DNA of 30,144 nt from JAAOYC01 sp036481345 (GCA_036481345.1 JAZGHU010000035.1:1-30144); one strand, 5' to 3'; positions 1 through 7,645 are shown, numbered from the stretch's first letter. A program made the numbers and translations. The notes: a model not told the origin generated them from the letters alone.

Positions 1-265
1 CAGCTAACAACAATAGATCATTTCCTTTTTTCATCTTTACATAATATATCTCAATCTTAGGAAGTTCAACTAAATTTTGTTCATTAACAAAAACAGAATG
101 TGGAAATGTATATGAAAATAATTCATACAACTTAACAGCTTTTAACTCATCAATCAGAAAATCAACAGCTACTTTCCCAACATTTCCAATTCCAGGAAGC
201 CCCTCAATTAATATTGGCTTGTTCAGTTTTGGCTTTTTTCCATGTAAACTTATTTTCCAGCTCAT
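1..265 (-). CDS. PAC2 family protein (proteasome-assembly-chaperone-like), C-terminus off the left edge
   Basis: The reading frame starts at the ATG on 263-265 and runs off the window at base 1, giving about 88 residues. The N-terminal half contains the glycine-rich segment GLPGIGNVGKVAVDFL, typical of the PAC2 family, followed by a conserved helix and a YVKMKKGNDLLLL strand. PAC2 proteins are related to eukaryotic proteasome assembly chaperones; the archaeal role is not firmly settled. The start overlaps the Nop10 stop as ATGA (262-265), so the two genes are translationally coupled. Nop10 followed by PAC2 is a known archaeal gene order, which supports the call. The C-terminal half cannot be judged. 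Confidence 0.82.
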   Translation of the reverse strand, partial: MSWKISLHGKKPKLNKPILIEGLPGIGNVGKVAVDFLIDELKAVKLYELFSYTFPHSVFVNEQNLVELPKIEIYYVKMKKGNDLLLLA

Positions 266-420
266 TTTAACAGATCTTTTGCTTTTCTTCTATATTTGCC
301 CATTCTATCAGTTGGATCATACTTTGCTGGCTTTGGATTAACAACATTTCCACCACACTTAGGACATTTATCTTTCATAGTATATTGCCCACAATCTTCA
401 CACTTTAGAATATGCTTCAT
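262..420 (-). CDS. nop10: Nop10, H/ACA ribonucleoprotein subunit
   Basis: A 52-residue protein starting MKHILKCEDCGQYTMKD. It carries the two zinc-knuckle CxxC pairs (C7/C10 and C19/C22), then KPAKYDPTDRMGKYRR, the conserved linear segment of Nop10. With Cbf5, Gar1 and L7Ae, Nop10 forms the guide-RNA pseudouridine synthase that modifies rRNA. The length is normal for archaeal Nop10. It overlaps the downstream PAC2 gene by 4 nt. A TATA octamer at 442-449 lies 25 nt upstream of the ATG, predicting a leaderless transcript. In most archaea this gene directly follows aIF2-alpha; here a plus-strand regulator gene separates them. Confidence 0.93.
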   Translation of the reverse strand: MKHILKCEDCGQYTMKDKCPKCGGNVVNPKPAKYDPTDRMGKYRRKAKDLLK

Positions 421-441
421 ATCCTTGATATCTCTAGATGC

Positions 442-449
442 TATATAAA
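442..449 (-). promoter_or_regulatory. TATA box for nop10-PAC2
   Basis: TTTATATA on the minus strand, centred about 25.5 nt before the nop10 ATG. This spacing would put the transcription start at or next to the start codon. Confidence 0.7.
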
Positions 450-491
450 GCTTTTCCTAATAGTTTATGTTTTTTTCTCTAAAAAAACAAC

Positions 492-517
492 GTTAAGAAA
501 GCTTCGCGTTTCTTAAC
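492..517. repeat. Palindrome between divergent genes
   Basis: A perfect 9-bp inverted repeat GTTAAGAAA (492-500) / TTTCTTAAC (509-517) encloses GCTTCGCG, which can extend the stem with a GC pair around a TTC (GAA on the other strand) triloop. It sits between the divergent nop10 and winged-helix promoters. It could be an operator of the neighbouring regulator or a short structured element; the sequence alone does not decide. Confidence 0.6.
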
Positions 518-546
518 TTCAAATCAATTCAAACTTATCTAATACC

Positions 547-554
547 TTTATAAA
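547..554 (+). promoter_or_regulatory. TATA box for the winged-helix membrane gene
   Basis: TTTATAAA centred 26.5 nt before the ATG at 577; no Shine-Dalgarno is visible, so a leaderless mRNA is expected. Confidence 0.7.
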
Positions 555-576
555 GATGTAAGTAATCTTCAAACAC

Positions 577-1179
577 ATGGCAAAAGAAAAATTTTTACTA
601 GTATCATTAAACGAAAGTAAAACAAAGCAATTATCACAGACAATTGCAAATGAATCATGCAGAAAGATTCTAGACTATTTAGCAGATAAAGATGCAACAG
701 AATCAGAATTAGCAGATAAACTTCAAATCCCAATTTCTACTGTCCATTACAATCTTCAGCAACTAAAAAAAGCAGGTTTGGTTATAGCAGACGAATATCA
801 TTATTCTGAAAAAGGAAAAGAAGTAAATCATTACAAACTTGCAAACAAATACATAATTATTGCTCCAAAATCAACTTATGGAATAAAAGAAAAACTAAAA
901 AGCATTTTGCCAGTTGCATTAATCATGGCAGCAGGAACAGCATTTATACAATTCTTTACAAAATCAAGAACAATGTTTGCAGGAATCCAAGCTCCAGCTA
1001 AAATGTTTGCAGAAGAATCTGCAGACGCAGCAGTAAGAGCAACAGCAGAAGCAGCCCCAGTTGTAGCTGACAAATTTCCATTATATTCAAATATTGCATT
1101 ATGGTTTTTCATAGGAGCAGCATCTACTCTTATCTTATATCTCTTGATTGATTGGATCAGAAGTAAAAAGAATAATTAA
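577..1179 (+). CDS. Membrane-anchored winged-helix transcription regulator
   Basis: A 200-residue protein. Residues about 20-90 form an ArsR/MarR-like winged helix: an ILDYLADKDATESELADKL helix pair, then the recognition helix IPISTVHYNLQQLKKAGLV and a wing rich in charged residues. Residues about 108-127 and 172-193 are two hydrophobic helices separated by an alanine-rich loop containing acidic residues. The protein should therefore hold its DNA-binding domain in the cytoplasm and span the membrane twice. The ligand and targets are unknown. The gene lies on the opposite strand inside the otherwise conserved aIF2-alpha - Nop10 gene order, with palindromes on both sides. Autoregulation through the 492-517 palindrome is a guess. 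Confidence 0.75.
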   Translation: MAKEKFLLVSLNESKTKQLSQTIANESCRKILDYLADKDATESELADKLQIPISTVHYNLQQLKKAGLVIADEYHYSEKGKEVNHYKLANKYIIIAPKSTYGIKEKLKSILPVALIMAAGTAFIQFFTKSRTMFAGIQAPAKMFAEESADAAVRATAEAAPVVADKFPLYSNIALWFFIGAASTLILYLLIDWIRSKKNN

Positions 1180-1180
1180 A

Positions 1181-1259
1181 GTTGGCAGTGACATGCGAGT
1201 GAGCTTATGAACTCGCTCACAATTACCAGCCAACAGAATTTCAATTAAAAATCGAAATT
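1181..1259. terminator. Nested hairpins between convergent genes
   Basis: GTTGGC (1181-1186) pairs with GCCAAC (1229-1234). Inside it, either GCGAG/CTCGC (1195-1199/1212-1216) or GTGAGC/GCTCAC (1199-1204/1215-1220) can form. A second small hairpin AATTTC/GAAATT (1237-1242/1254-1259) reaches the aIF2-alpha stop codon. The position between two converging 3' ends suggests a bidirectional terminator or barrier. Confidence 0.45.
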
Positions 1260-2037
1260 AATCTCTTCTATCAAATGAAGCTTCTCCTTCATTTTTCTCT
1301 GCAAACTTAATTGCAGAATCAATAGTTGATTTAAGAATCTTCTCAGCTGTTTTATAATCAGGAGCAGTAACAACTAAATTATATTTTCCAGCTCCAGCAT
1401 AAGTAACTTCAACACTATCTTTTCCGATTGTCATAGCTCTTTGCAGTGTCTTCTTAACAACTTCAATGCCTTCAGCAGCCTGAGAACTAACATTCAAAAT
1501 CCCTTTAATAGAAACTTCAACAGGTTTTATCTTATCTTTAACAACTGCAGTCAATTCATCAGCTAATCCAGCTTCTATTCCCAATTTTTTCAAATCAAAA
1601 TCTTCTTCAACAATATCATTAAAACACTGGAAAATATATTCATATTTTTCAAACACTTTGCTGCTAACTTCTTCATAAATATCTTCTAATTTCTTTTCTC
1701 TTTTCTTAGCAACCATCTCAATTATCTTTTCAGCTTTCTGCTCTTGCTTTATTTCTTCATTCTTTTTCCTACGCAGGCCTTCTCCAACTCTTCTTAAGCT
1801 CAAATCAATATGACCTTTAACTTTGTCAATCTTTAGAATCTTACAAATAACTTTTTTCCCTACTTGAACATAATCTCTTAGATTCCTGATTCTTCCAGGA
1901 CTAACTTCAGAAATATGGATCATTCCAGATTTGCCATATTCATCAAGTTTTGCAAAAACAGAATGATGTTGAACATTTGTTACAGTACAAAGAACTATCT
2001 CGTCTTCTTCAGGCATGCCTTCTTTCTTATAAAGCAT
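1258..2037 (-). CDS. eif2a: Translation initiation factor aIF2 subunit alpha
   Basis: A 259-residue protein with the aIF2-alpha layout. An N-terminal S1 OB-fold (about residues 10-85) includes KSGMIHISEVSPGRIRNLRD and KGHIDLSLRRV. A lysine-rich helical domain follows, then the C-terminal alpha-beta domain that contacts aIF2-gamma. It is part of the heterotrimer that delivers Met-tRNAi to the small ribosomal subunit. The start is the ATG at 2035-2037, which immediately abuts the eS27 stop (2038-2040), so the genes are co-transcribed. The length is close to the usual 260-270 residues. The conserved downstream partner nop10 is displaced by the inserted regulator gene. Confidence 0.95.
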   Translation of the reverse strand: MLYKKEGMPEEDEIVLCTVTNVQHHSVFAKLDEYGKSGMIHISEVSPGRIRNLRDYVQVGKKVICKILKIDKVKGHIDLSLRRVGEGLRRKKNEEIKQEQKAEKIIEMVAKKREKKLEDIYEEVSSKVFEKYEYIFQCFNDIVEEDFDLKKLGIEAGLADELTAVVKDKIKPVEVSIKGILNVSSQAAEGIEVVKKTLQRAMTIGKDSVEVTYAGAGKYNLVVTAPDYKTAEKILKSTIDSAIKFAEKNEGEASFDRRD

Positions 2038-2211
2038 TTACTCAAGAACCTCTAAAATCCTAGCTTTTATCTTACTCTTACCACCTTGAGGTTCTGCTAA
2101 TATCTTTCCGCAGACTAAACATTTTATCTTGCTGCTTGCCTTTCCAAATATAATTTGTTCATTCTTACACTTAGGACATCTGATTTTTACGAATTTGCTT
2201 GTAGGTTTCAT
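2038..2211 (-). CDS. rps27e: Ribosomal protein eS27
   Basis: A 57-residue small-subunit protein starting MKPTSKFVKIRCPKC. It has the zinc ribbon C12/C15 - C31/C34 and the conserved tail segment LAEPQGGKSKIKARIL. The ATG at 2209-2211 is chosen over a longer upstream frame because it gives the canonical N-terminus and lies 1 nt after the eL42 stop; the longer frame would overlap eL42 by about 46 nt. It sits in the archaeal eL42 - eS27 - aIF2-alpha order. Confidence 0.95.
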   Translation of the reverse strand: MKPTSKFVKIRCPKCKNEQIIFGKASSKIKCLVCGKILAEPQGGKSKIKARILEVLE

Positions 2212-2212
2212 T

Positions 2213-2530
2213 TTATTTAAATTCAACTTTTTTTGCTCTAGTTCCTTTCCTTTGAACATGAGATTTTTTGCATTCCTTGCATTGATATCTAAAATCAGTC
2301 TTCTTGCTGACCTTTTTTCCAGTCATTTTCCACTTTGAGATAGCTGGCTTAGAATATCTTCCTCTATTTCCAGCACCCCTAGCAGCCCCTCTTAATCTAG
2401 CTCTTTTCTTGCTTCCATAACCCATTGGATGTGCACTACCAGGAGTTCTTTTCTTAGCATTAGCTACCTTATGCTCAGTGTGTTTTTTACAATGAGGACA
2501 TAGCCTTTTAACTGTTTTAGGTACTTTCAT
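2213..2530 (-). CDS. rpl44e: Ribosomal protein eL42 (L44e)
   Basis: A 105-residue protein starting MKVPKTVKRLCPHCKKHTEHKV. It carries the eL42 zinc pairs C11/C14 and C84/C87 and the basic segment GSKKRARLRGAARGAGNRGRY. eL42 lies at the E site of the large subunit. The ATG at 2528-2530 is preferred over an upstream non-ATG extension because it matches the family N-terminus and lies 28 nt from a TATA octamer (2555-2562). It heads the eS27 - aIF2-alpha transcript. Confidence 0.95.
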   Translation of the reverse strand: MKVPKTVKRLCPHCKKHTEHKVANAKKRTPGSAHPMGYGSKKRARLRGAARGAGNRGRYSKPAISKWKMTGKKVSKKTDFRYQCKECKKSHVQRKGTRAKKVEFK

Positions 2531-2554
2531 AGTATTATGAGAATTTGCAGGGTG

Positions 2555-2562
2555 TTTATAAA
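2555..2562 (-). promoter_or_regulatory. TATA box for eL42-eS27-aIF2-alpha
   Basis: TTTATAAA centred 28.5 nt before the eL42 ATG; no Shine-Dalgarno is seen. Confidence 0.65.
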
Positions 2563-2590
2563 GGTTTTGAATTACATGTAGGAAATTCAG

Positions 2591-2634
2591 ACCTTTATAT
2601 TTGTTCTCTAAAAAAGAGAACTTCATATAAAGGT
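2591..2634. repeat. 44-bp nested palindrome built from two TATA-like arms
   Basis: The outer arms ACCTTTATAT (2591-2600) and ATATAAAGGT (2625-2634) are perfect inverted copies. The inner arms GTTCTC (2603-2608) and GAGAAC (2616-2621) enclose a 7-nt A-rich loop. Each outer arm looks like a TATA box on its own strand. The element lies between the GINS51 stop (2644) and the eL42 promoter. Read on the minus strand, the inner hairpin contains a run of six T and could also act as a terminator. Confidence 0.6.
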
Positions 2635-2643
2635 TTCGAAGAA

Positions 2644-3282
2644 CTATTCAGCCCTGCCTTTGTTAATAAGAACATCTGCTATTTGTGGTGGGATTTCTGC
2701 ACTTTCTCCTGCTTCAAATGGACCATATTCCTGCAAATCTAACCCAACAAATCTAGGAACATCATGTGAAAATTTAACTGCTCTAAGTGTTTCTTCTGGT
2801 TTTTCCTGAGTAACTTCAGTTTCTTCTTTTTCAATCTTTTTTTCTTCTATCTTTGCCTTGATCTCAGGCAGCCTTGCATTTTGTATATTCAACAAAACGC
2901 CCTCTCTAAAGCCATTTAACAATCCAAGAATCCGTTCATACATAACTCTTTCTTCATCTAACATAATAGATGTATCAATGATTATAGAAGGTGTCCTAGA
3001 CACATCAATTGCCATGTCTACAATCTTTTTCTCTCTTCTCTCATAAAGCTTTTTTAGTATATTCCTTATATCTTCAAGTTGTTTCTCAGCTTTCTCTTTT
3101 TCCTCATTAACAAACAAATCCTGCTTTGTCCTCAACTGCTCTAATAGTTCTTCTTTTTCTTTCAAATAATTAGCAACATCTGAAAAAAACTTTTCATCTA
3201 GTTTCTGCAATTCATCTCTACTTTTCTCTCTACGTAGCAATTCAAACAAAGTCTCATAAGTGATATTAATTTCATCCCCCAT
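2644..3282 (-). CDS. gins51: Archaeal GINS subunit (GINS51/Sld5-Psf1 type)
   Basis: A 212-residue protein. The N-terminal helical A domain begins with ITYETLFELLRREKSRDELQ and continues through NILKKLYERREKKIVDMAID. A charged linker of about 30 residues follows. The C-terminal B domain reads VPRFVGLDLQEYGPFEAGE and ends IADVLINKGRAE, the signature of GINS51/15. GINS joins MCM and the GAN/RecJ-type nuclease in the replicative CMG-like helicase. The ATG at 3280-3282 is chosen over an upstream TTG because TATA (3305-3312) lies 26.5 nt away. The neighbours eL42 and eS27 match known archaeal gene order. Confidence 0.9.
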   Translation of the reverse strand: MGDEINITYETLFELLRREKSRDELQKLDEKFFSDVANYLKEKEELLEQLRTKQDLFVNEEKEKAEKQLEDIRNILKKLYERREKKIVDMAIDVSRTPSIIIDTSIMLDEERVMYERILGLLNGFREGVLLNIQNARLPEIKAKIEEKKIEKEETEVTQEKPEETLRAVKFSHDVPRFVGLDLQEYGPFEAGESAEIPPQIADVLINKGRAE

Positions 3283-3304
3283 AAAATTCAATCAATTAAA
3301 TTCA

Positions 3305-3312
3305 TATTTAAA
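3305..3312 (-). promoter_or_regulatory. TATA box for gins51
   Basis: TTTAAATA on the minus strand, centred 26.5 nt before the ATG at 3282; this also supports that start codon. Confidence 0.65.
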
Positions 3313-3349
3313 TTTTTAGGTAATCAAACAGTTAGTTTTTTCACAAAGG

Positions 3350-3358
3350 TTTTTAAAA
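3350..3358 (+). promoter_or_regulatory. TATA box for the radical SAM gene
   Basis: TTTTTAAAA centred about 24.5 nt before the ATG at 3379; the transcript is expected to be leaderless. Confidence 0.55.
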
Positions 3359-3378
3359 CCATATTCTATCATAATCCC

Positions 3379-4578
3379 ATGGCAACTTTAACATTCAAAG
3401 ACTTGTCTTTTGAAGAGAAACAAGATAAAATAAAAGTAAATTTACTTAGAATATTCTCTGTAGAAATAAAAAAATCAGATCTAGAAACAATAGGAAAATT
3501 CAAAATAACAAAAAATTCAATTGAATTCCAAGCAACAGAAGCAAAAGCAAACAAAAAATTCAATTTTATATTATCAGAAGCATTCAAATCATTAAAAAAC
3601 AAGATAACAAAGCAACCAACAATCTACATCCATCAAAATTCAGGAATCCCATTAATTGGCCATAATGCTTTTGGCTTGATTGATAGAAATACTTCAATAA
3701 TTGAAGTTAGAGTACAGACAGGCTGTAACATTAATTGTATTTACTGTTCTGTTTCTCAAGACAAGCGTCCTGTTGATTTTGTTGTAGAAAAAGATTATTT
3801 AGTGCAGGAATTCAGAAAATTACTAGATCACAAAAAAATCAACCAAATAGAAGCACATATTGGAACACAAGGAGAACCATTATTATATCAACCTTTAGCA
3901 GAACTAATAAAAGATTTATCAGCTATGCCAGAAGTTTCAACAATTGCATTAGATACAAATGGAACCTTGCTAACAAAATCAAAAGTAGATGAACTAATCA
4001 ATGCAGGATTAACAAGATTTTGCTTTTCAATCAATGCTTTAGATAAGAAATTAGCAAAGAAAATAGCAAACAAAGAATATAATCTAGATCACATCTTAGA
4101 AATTCTTGATTATATCTCAAAAAAAGATGTTCAATTGATCTTAACTCCAGTTTGGGTCCCAGGAATAAATGATAGTGAAATCCCAAAAATAATAAAATTA
4201 TCTAAGAAACTTAACTCTGATATTGGGATTCAGAATTTCTTAAACTATAAATTTGGAAGAAATCCAGCAAAACAAATGCCTTGGGAAGAATTTATAGAAA
4301 AAATGAAAAACTTAGAAAAACAACATAATGCTCATCTACTATTGAATTTTAAAAAAGATTTCAATATAAGACAAACTACTCCTCTAAAAAAACCATTCAA
4401 AAAAGGAGATATAGTCAAAGCAAAACTAGTATCCCTGGGAAGGTTATATAATGAGAAGCTTGCAGTAGCAAAAGACAGAGTAATTTCAGTATATAACTCA
4501 ACTGCCCCTATTAATTCTCAGATTAAACTAAAAATAACAAGAAGTAAACACAATATATTCTCAGCAATACCTATATAG
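3379..4578 (+). CDS. Radical SAM protein with C-terminal TRAM/OB-like domain
   Basis: A 399-residue protein. Residues 1-100 are a poorly conserved N-terminal domain. The radical SAM core follows with the cluster motif C116-x3-C120-x2-C123 (TGCNINCIYC), a GTQGEPLLY segment matching the S-adenosylmethionine-binding GxxGEP region, and ALDTNGTLLTK on the next strand. The last 60 residues begin KKGDIVKAKLVSLGRLYNEK and look like a small beta-barrel of TRAM type, suggesting RNA as a possible substrate. Archaea carry many such enzymes of unknown reaction; the exact function cannot be named. It converges on the mini S-layer gene with an 8-nt overlap. Confidence 0.82.
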   Translation: MATLTFKDLSFEEKQDKIKVNLLRIFSVEIKKSDLETIGKFKITKNSIEFQATEAKANKKFNFILSEAFKSLKNKITKQPTIYIHQNSGIPLIGHNAFGLIDRNTSIIEVRVQTGCNINCIYCSVSQDKRPVDFVVEKDYLVQEFRKLLDHKKINQIEAHIGTQGEPLLYQPLAELIKDLSAMPEVSTIALDTNGTLLTKSKVDELINAGLTRFCFSINALDKKLAKKIANKEYNLDHILEILDYISKKDVQLILTPVWVPGINDSEIPKIIKLSKKLNSDIGIQNFLNYKFGRNPAKQMPWEEFIEKMKNLEKQHNAHLLLNFKKDFNIRQTTPLKKPFKKGDIVKAKLVSLGRLYNEKLAVAKDRVISVYNSTAPINSQIKLKITRSKHNIFSAIPI

Positions 4579-5098
4579 AATTAATCCTAACATCATTGAT
4601 ACTAACACCAGTTACAATCATTTCTCCACCACTCAAAATATAATCCCCATAATTAGCCAATACACTAGTAACTCTTCTTGTATCTAATGCTGTTGTTCCA
4701 GCAGCCAACAATGCAATCTTTCCATTATCAAACTCATAGATCCTTATCAGCCCTTTTCCAGCTTCAAATTCTTCTAAACAATTCTCAGGATAATTCATAA
4801 GCTTAGCAGCAGCTGAATTAATACAAGGCCCTCCAACTACAATAGTATTCATTGCTTCTAGATCTTCTACTTCTGTATCTAATACAGCCCCTCCAATCCT
4901 TCTTAATGTTCCCATTCTTTGCTGCAATGTAGCTACAATATCTATGGCCCCTACAACATCTTCTGCTGCAGCAGATTTCCCAACAACAACTCTTACTTCA
5001 TCAAGAAAAATAGTTGGAAAATCACTCAAATCAAGAGCTAAAACAGGCATTACAGCCACTAAAATCATAAAAATTCCTAATATTAGCTTTTGCATCAT
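4571..5098 (-). CDS. Miniature S-layer-type secreted protein
   Basis: 175 residues from the ATG at 5096-5098; an ATG at 5105-5107 adds three residues, but a TATA-like AT-rich box (5121-5130) sits about 28 nt from the shorter start. An N-terminal signal peptide ends near VLALDLSDFP. The mature protein shares blocks with both ends of the full S-layer protein encoded next door: SAAAEDVVGAIDI near its N-terminus, and IVVGGPC, GKIALLAAG, LDTRRVTSVLANYGDYILSG at its C-terminus. The roughly 600-residue middle of the large protein is missing. This suggests that the terminal segments form one folded domain that can exist alone. The role may be in S-layer assembly, but this is inference. Confidence 0.75.
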   Translation of the reverse strand: MMQKLILGIFMILVAVMPVLALDLSDFPTIFLDEVRVVVGKSAAAEDVVGAIDIVATLQQRMGTLRRIGGAVLDTEVEDLEAMNTIVVGGPCINSAAAKLMNYPENCLEEFEAGKGLIRIYEFDNGKIALLAAGTTALDTRRVTSVLANYGDYILSGGEMIVTGVSINDVRINSI

Positions 5099-5155
5099 AG
5101 AAAACATATAGAATAATTCTGATTTAAATATTTTGTGATAATTTCAATCAAAAAA

Positions 5156-5193
5156 AACGCCAACAGAGGCGTTCGTACTATCGAAGATAGTAC
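5156..5193. repeat. Two adjacent hairpins downstream of the S-layer gene
   Basis: AACGCC/GGCGTT (5156-5161/5168-5173, 6-nt loop) and GTACTATC/GATAGTAC (5175-5182/5186-5193, GAA loop) are both perfect. They lie between the S-layer terminator and the mini S-layer promoter and may be a backup terminator or a mini-gene operator. Confidence 0.55.
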
Positions 5194-5235
5194 TAATTCA
5201 TCACAAGTATCTATAGAATGAAATTCTTAGAAAGA

Positions 5236-5277
5236 AAAAGAATAAAAAAAAAGAAATAAAAAAAGGCTTTTAGCCTT
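5236..5277 (-). terminator. S-layer gene terminator
   Basis: On the minus strand, AAGGCT-AAA-AGCCTT forms a 6-bp stem starting 2 nt after the stop codon (5279-5281). It is followed by a T-rich tract of about 25 nt. This is an intrinsic-type terminator suited to a highly expressed gene. Confidence 0.7.
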
Positions 5278-5278
5278 C

Positions 5279-7624
5279 TTATTCGCTTACAGCACTAACT
5301 GAGATGTCAGATAGAGTTGTTCCAGAAACTTCTACTTCGTCACCACTTAGAGCATAGTCACCAGCATTTGCAACAACTCTTGTTGCTCTTCTAGTGTCCA
5401 TTGCGCTATAACCAGCAACTAACATAGCAGTCTTTCCAGCACCTGTATCAATCATCTTAACCATAGCTTTTCCTTCTTCAAATCCTGCTAAACACTCAGG
5501 AACTGATGAAGCAACGCCTAATACATCGGCTGCTACAGTGTTAGCACATGGTCCACCTACAACTATTAGGTTTTGTGCGCTTGCACTTGATACTTCGCTG
5601 TCCAACTTAGCTGGTGGGATAGCAACTTTACATACTGCTTCTCCAGATACACCTGCTACTGTACCGAATCCAGCTTCACTTTCAGCTACATACAAGTTAC
5701 CATAGCTTTCTCCGCCAGGATAATAGATTGTTACTGTTGGTTCGTCTGGTCCTTCATCTAAGATAGCTTTTGTTGTAACTTCACTCTCACCATCTTGGAT
5801 GTAGTAGACAAATTGATCACTATCTCCAACTTCTCCAATCCTTGACATATTGATGCTATCTACTTGCATGTTAATAGCAGATCCTGATTGGTTACCTTTA
5901 ACAACAACTTCAAATGCACCTGCAGTTACATCACTATCATCACCTTCTTCTTCAAAGACAATTGTAGCTCCAGTTGCATAAACTCCACCTGTTATAGGCA
6001 AGTTAACAATCAGTCCTTGTTCTGTGTACAATAAGTCTCCAGCAAAATCTGGGTCAGTTGTACTGATATCTACTGAATCACTAGTAGAATTACATGTACC
6101 TACTGTAAATGTAATATCCAGAACTTCAAACTCTTCAGCATCGTCTCTTTTCAAGTCTGTTGCACCTGAAGTTACTTCTTCAAAGTCACATCCGTCATCG
6201 TCATCAAAAGCTGTTACTTTAACTAATGCTGATTCATAACTGTCTGTGTTAGTAACAACCATATACATATGCACATCTTTTACAAATGTATAAGATGTTC
6301 CTGCTGTTGTATATAGCAAGTCATCTTCATCTCCAACAGTGTATGTTCCATCTCCAGTATCATTAAACAATGGAATTTGTTCTACACCGCCTTTGATAGG
6401 GATGTTAAGTTGTATTACTTCATCACTATCAGGTTCGATTTCGATGATTTCTTCAGCTGGTGTTGAAAGTCCTTCATAGCTTAACTTAACACTTTCTAGT
6501 CCAGGCATAACAACACTACTGCCATCTACAATAAATGTTTCATCGTCAGAATTCCAGATAAGATTTATCTCTTCTAACTCATATTCACCGCCTGTATTCA
6601 GACCATTTGAGATAACAACTTGAAATTCATCAACATCGTCATCATTTAATTGTAGTTCTTCACCGTTTTCTAAAGTTATCTTTTCAGCTCCAATATAGAA
6701 CTCTACTTGGTCAGCTGTAACTTCTCCTGCTTCTTCTTCTAGGATCTCTCTGATTCCAATCTGTGTTCCATCTGCTAGCTTATGAGTATCTCCATCTTGT
6801 AAAGCATTTGTAACTTCACCATTTACTTTCATTTTAACTTGTGAAATTCCGCTTGTTTCACCGATGTAAGTTACTTCAACTTCGTATTCCTTGTCATTCA
6901 GGGAAAAAGATTTTACTTCTCCTTGTTCCATAACATCTTTTACAGCTCCACCCATGATTTCAAAGTATCCACCACTTTGGTTAGTAGCTTCAACAATATC
7001 ATAAGTATTGCCTAAAATAACAAGTGTTGTGTCTTCAAAGTCTTCTAATTCATCATCAGCACTAACATCACTTTCAGCAGCTTCAGTGAACTCAAGTGTG
7101 TAGTTCATTACGTTCTCTTGATCATCATAATGAAGTCCAATTGTTGGGTCATCATCATTGATGTCGCTGTCTGTAAATGCTTCAAATGTTTTACTAGATA
7201 GATCTATTGTTTGTTCGTAGTCAAAGTCTTTTCCTTCGTCATTAGTGTATGATCCATCTGCTAATACAGTTGGAAGATCGTCTGCATCTATCTTTGTAGC
7301 TACATCTGCTACGTCTTCTCCTAGGTTTAGCTTGTTAGTTGATTTTTCAATCTTATAAGCTTCCCCAGATACTGTAACTGATGCTGCAGTTCCAGAACTT
7401 GTTGTTGTTGTGCCGCTCACTGCAAGAGCTGATGCAATATCTACTGCACCTACAACATCTTCAGCAGCTGCTTTTTCTCCAACTACTATTGCTCCACTGA
7501 AGGAACATCCTTCTACAAATGGTGCTGGGTAGTCAGCTAAGTCTGCTGCCATTGCGCCCGTTATTGTTGCTCCGAGCATTATTGCGCCTGTTGTTAAGGC
7601 AACAATTTTTTTAATTGCTTTCAT
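5279..7624 (-). CDS. S-layer protein
   Basis: A 781-residue acidic secreted protein. The signal peptide is MKAIKKIVALTTGAIMLGAT followed by ITGAMA with cleavage before ADLADYP. Residues about 27-70 (CSFSGAIVVGEKAAAEDVVG) and the last 100 residues (LIVVGGPCANTVAADVLG, MDTRRATRVVANAGDYALSG) resemble the paired N- and C-terminal segments of methanogen-type S-layer proteins. The long middle is beta-rich, with repeated D/E/T/S-rich strands and almost no cysteine. Abundant expression is suggested by a strong GGAGGTG Shine-Dalgarno, a leader of about 215 nt and a good terminator. It should form the outer protein lattice. A miniature paralogue lies immediately downstream. Confidence 0.85.
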   Translation of the reverse strand: MKAIKKIVALTTGAIMLGATITGAMAADLADYPAPFVEGCSFSGAIVVGEKAAAEDVVGAVDIASALAVSGTTTTSSGTAASVTVSGEAYKIEKSTNKLNLGEDVADVATKIDADDLPTVLADGSYTNDEGKDFDYEQTIDLSSKTFEAFTDSDINDDDPTIGLHYDDQENVMNYTLEFTEAAESDVSADDELEDFEDTTLVILGNTYDIVEATNQSGGYFEIMGGAVKDVMEQGEVKSFSLNDKEYEVEVTYIGETSGISQVKMKVNGEVTNALQDGDTHKLADGTQIGIREILEEEAGEVTADQVEFYIGAEKITLENGEELQLNDDDVDEFQVVISNGLNTGGEYELEEINLIWNSDDETFIVDGSSVVMPGLESVKLSYEGLSTPAEEIIEIEPDSDEVIQLNIPIKGGVEQIPLFNDTGDGTYTVGDEDDLLYTTAGTSYTFVKDVHMYMVVTNTDSYESALVKVTAFDDDDGCDFEEVTSGATDLKRDDAEEFEVLDITFTVGTCNSTSDSVDISTTDPDFAGDLLYTEQGLIVNLPITGGVYATGATIVFEEEGDDSDVTAGAFEVVVKGNQSGSAINMQVDSINMSRIGEVGDSDQFVYYIQDGESEVTTKAILDEGPDEPTVTIYYPGGESYGNLYVAESEAGFGTVAGVSGEAVCKVAIPPAKLDSEVSSASAQNLIVVGGPCANTVAADVLGVASSVPECLAGFEEGKAMVKMIDTGAGKTAMLVAGYSAMDTRRATRVVANAGDYALSGDEVEVSGTTLSDISVSAVSE

Positions 7625-7629
7625 GTACT

Positions 7630-7645
7630 AAACACCTCCGTGTTT
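7630..7645 (-). promoter_or_regulatory. Shine-Dalgarno inside a small hairpin, S-layer leader
   Basis: On the minus strand AAACAC-GGAG-GTGTTT is a perfect 6-bp stem with GGAG as the tetraloop. The GGAGGTG Shine-Dalgarno (7633-7639) lies 8 nt before the start codon and is therefore partly paired and partly displayed in the loop. Confidence 0.6.

Noticed and set aside
876..1112. 78-codon minus-strand frame opposite the winged-helix gene
   Set aside because: Antisense shadow of an alanine-rich segment and membrane helices.
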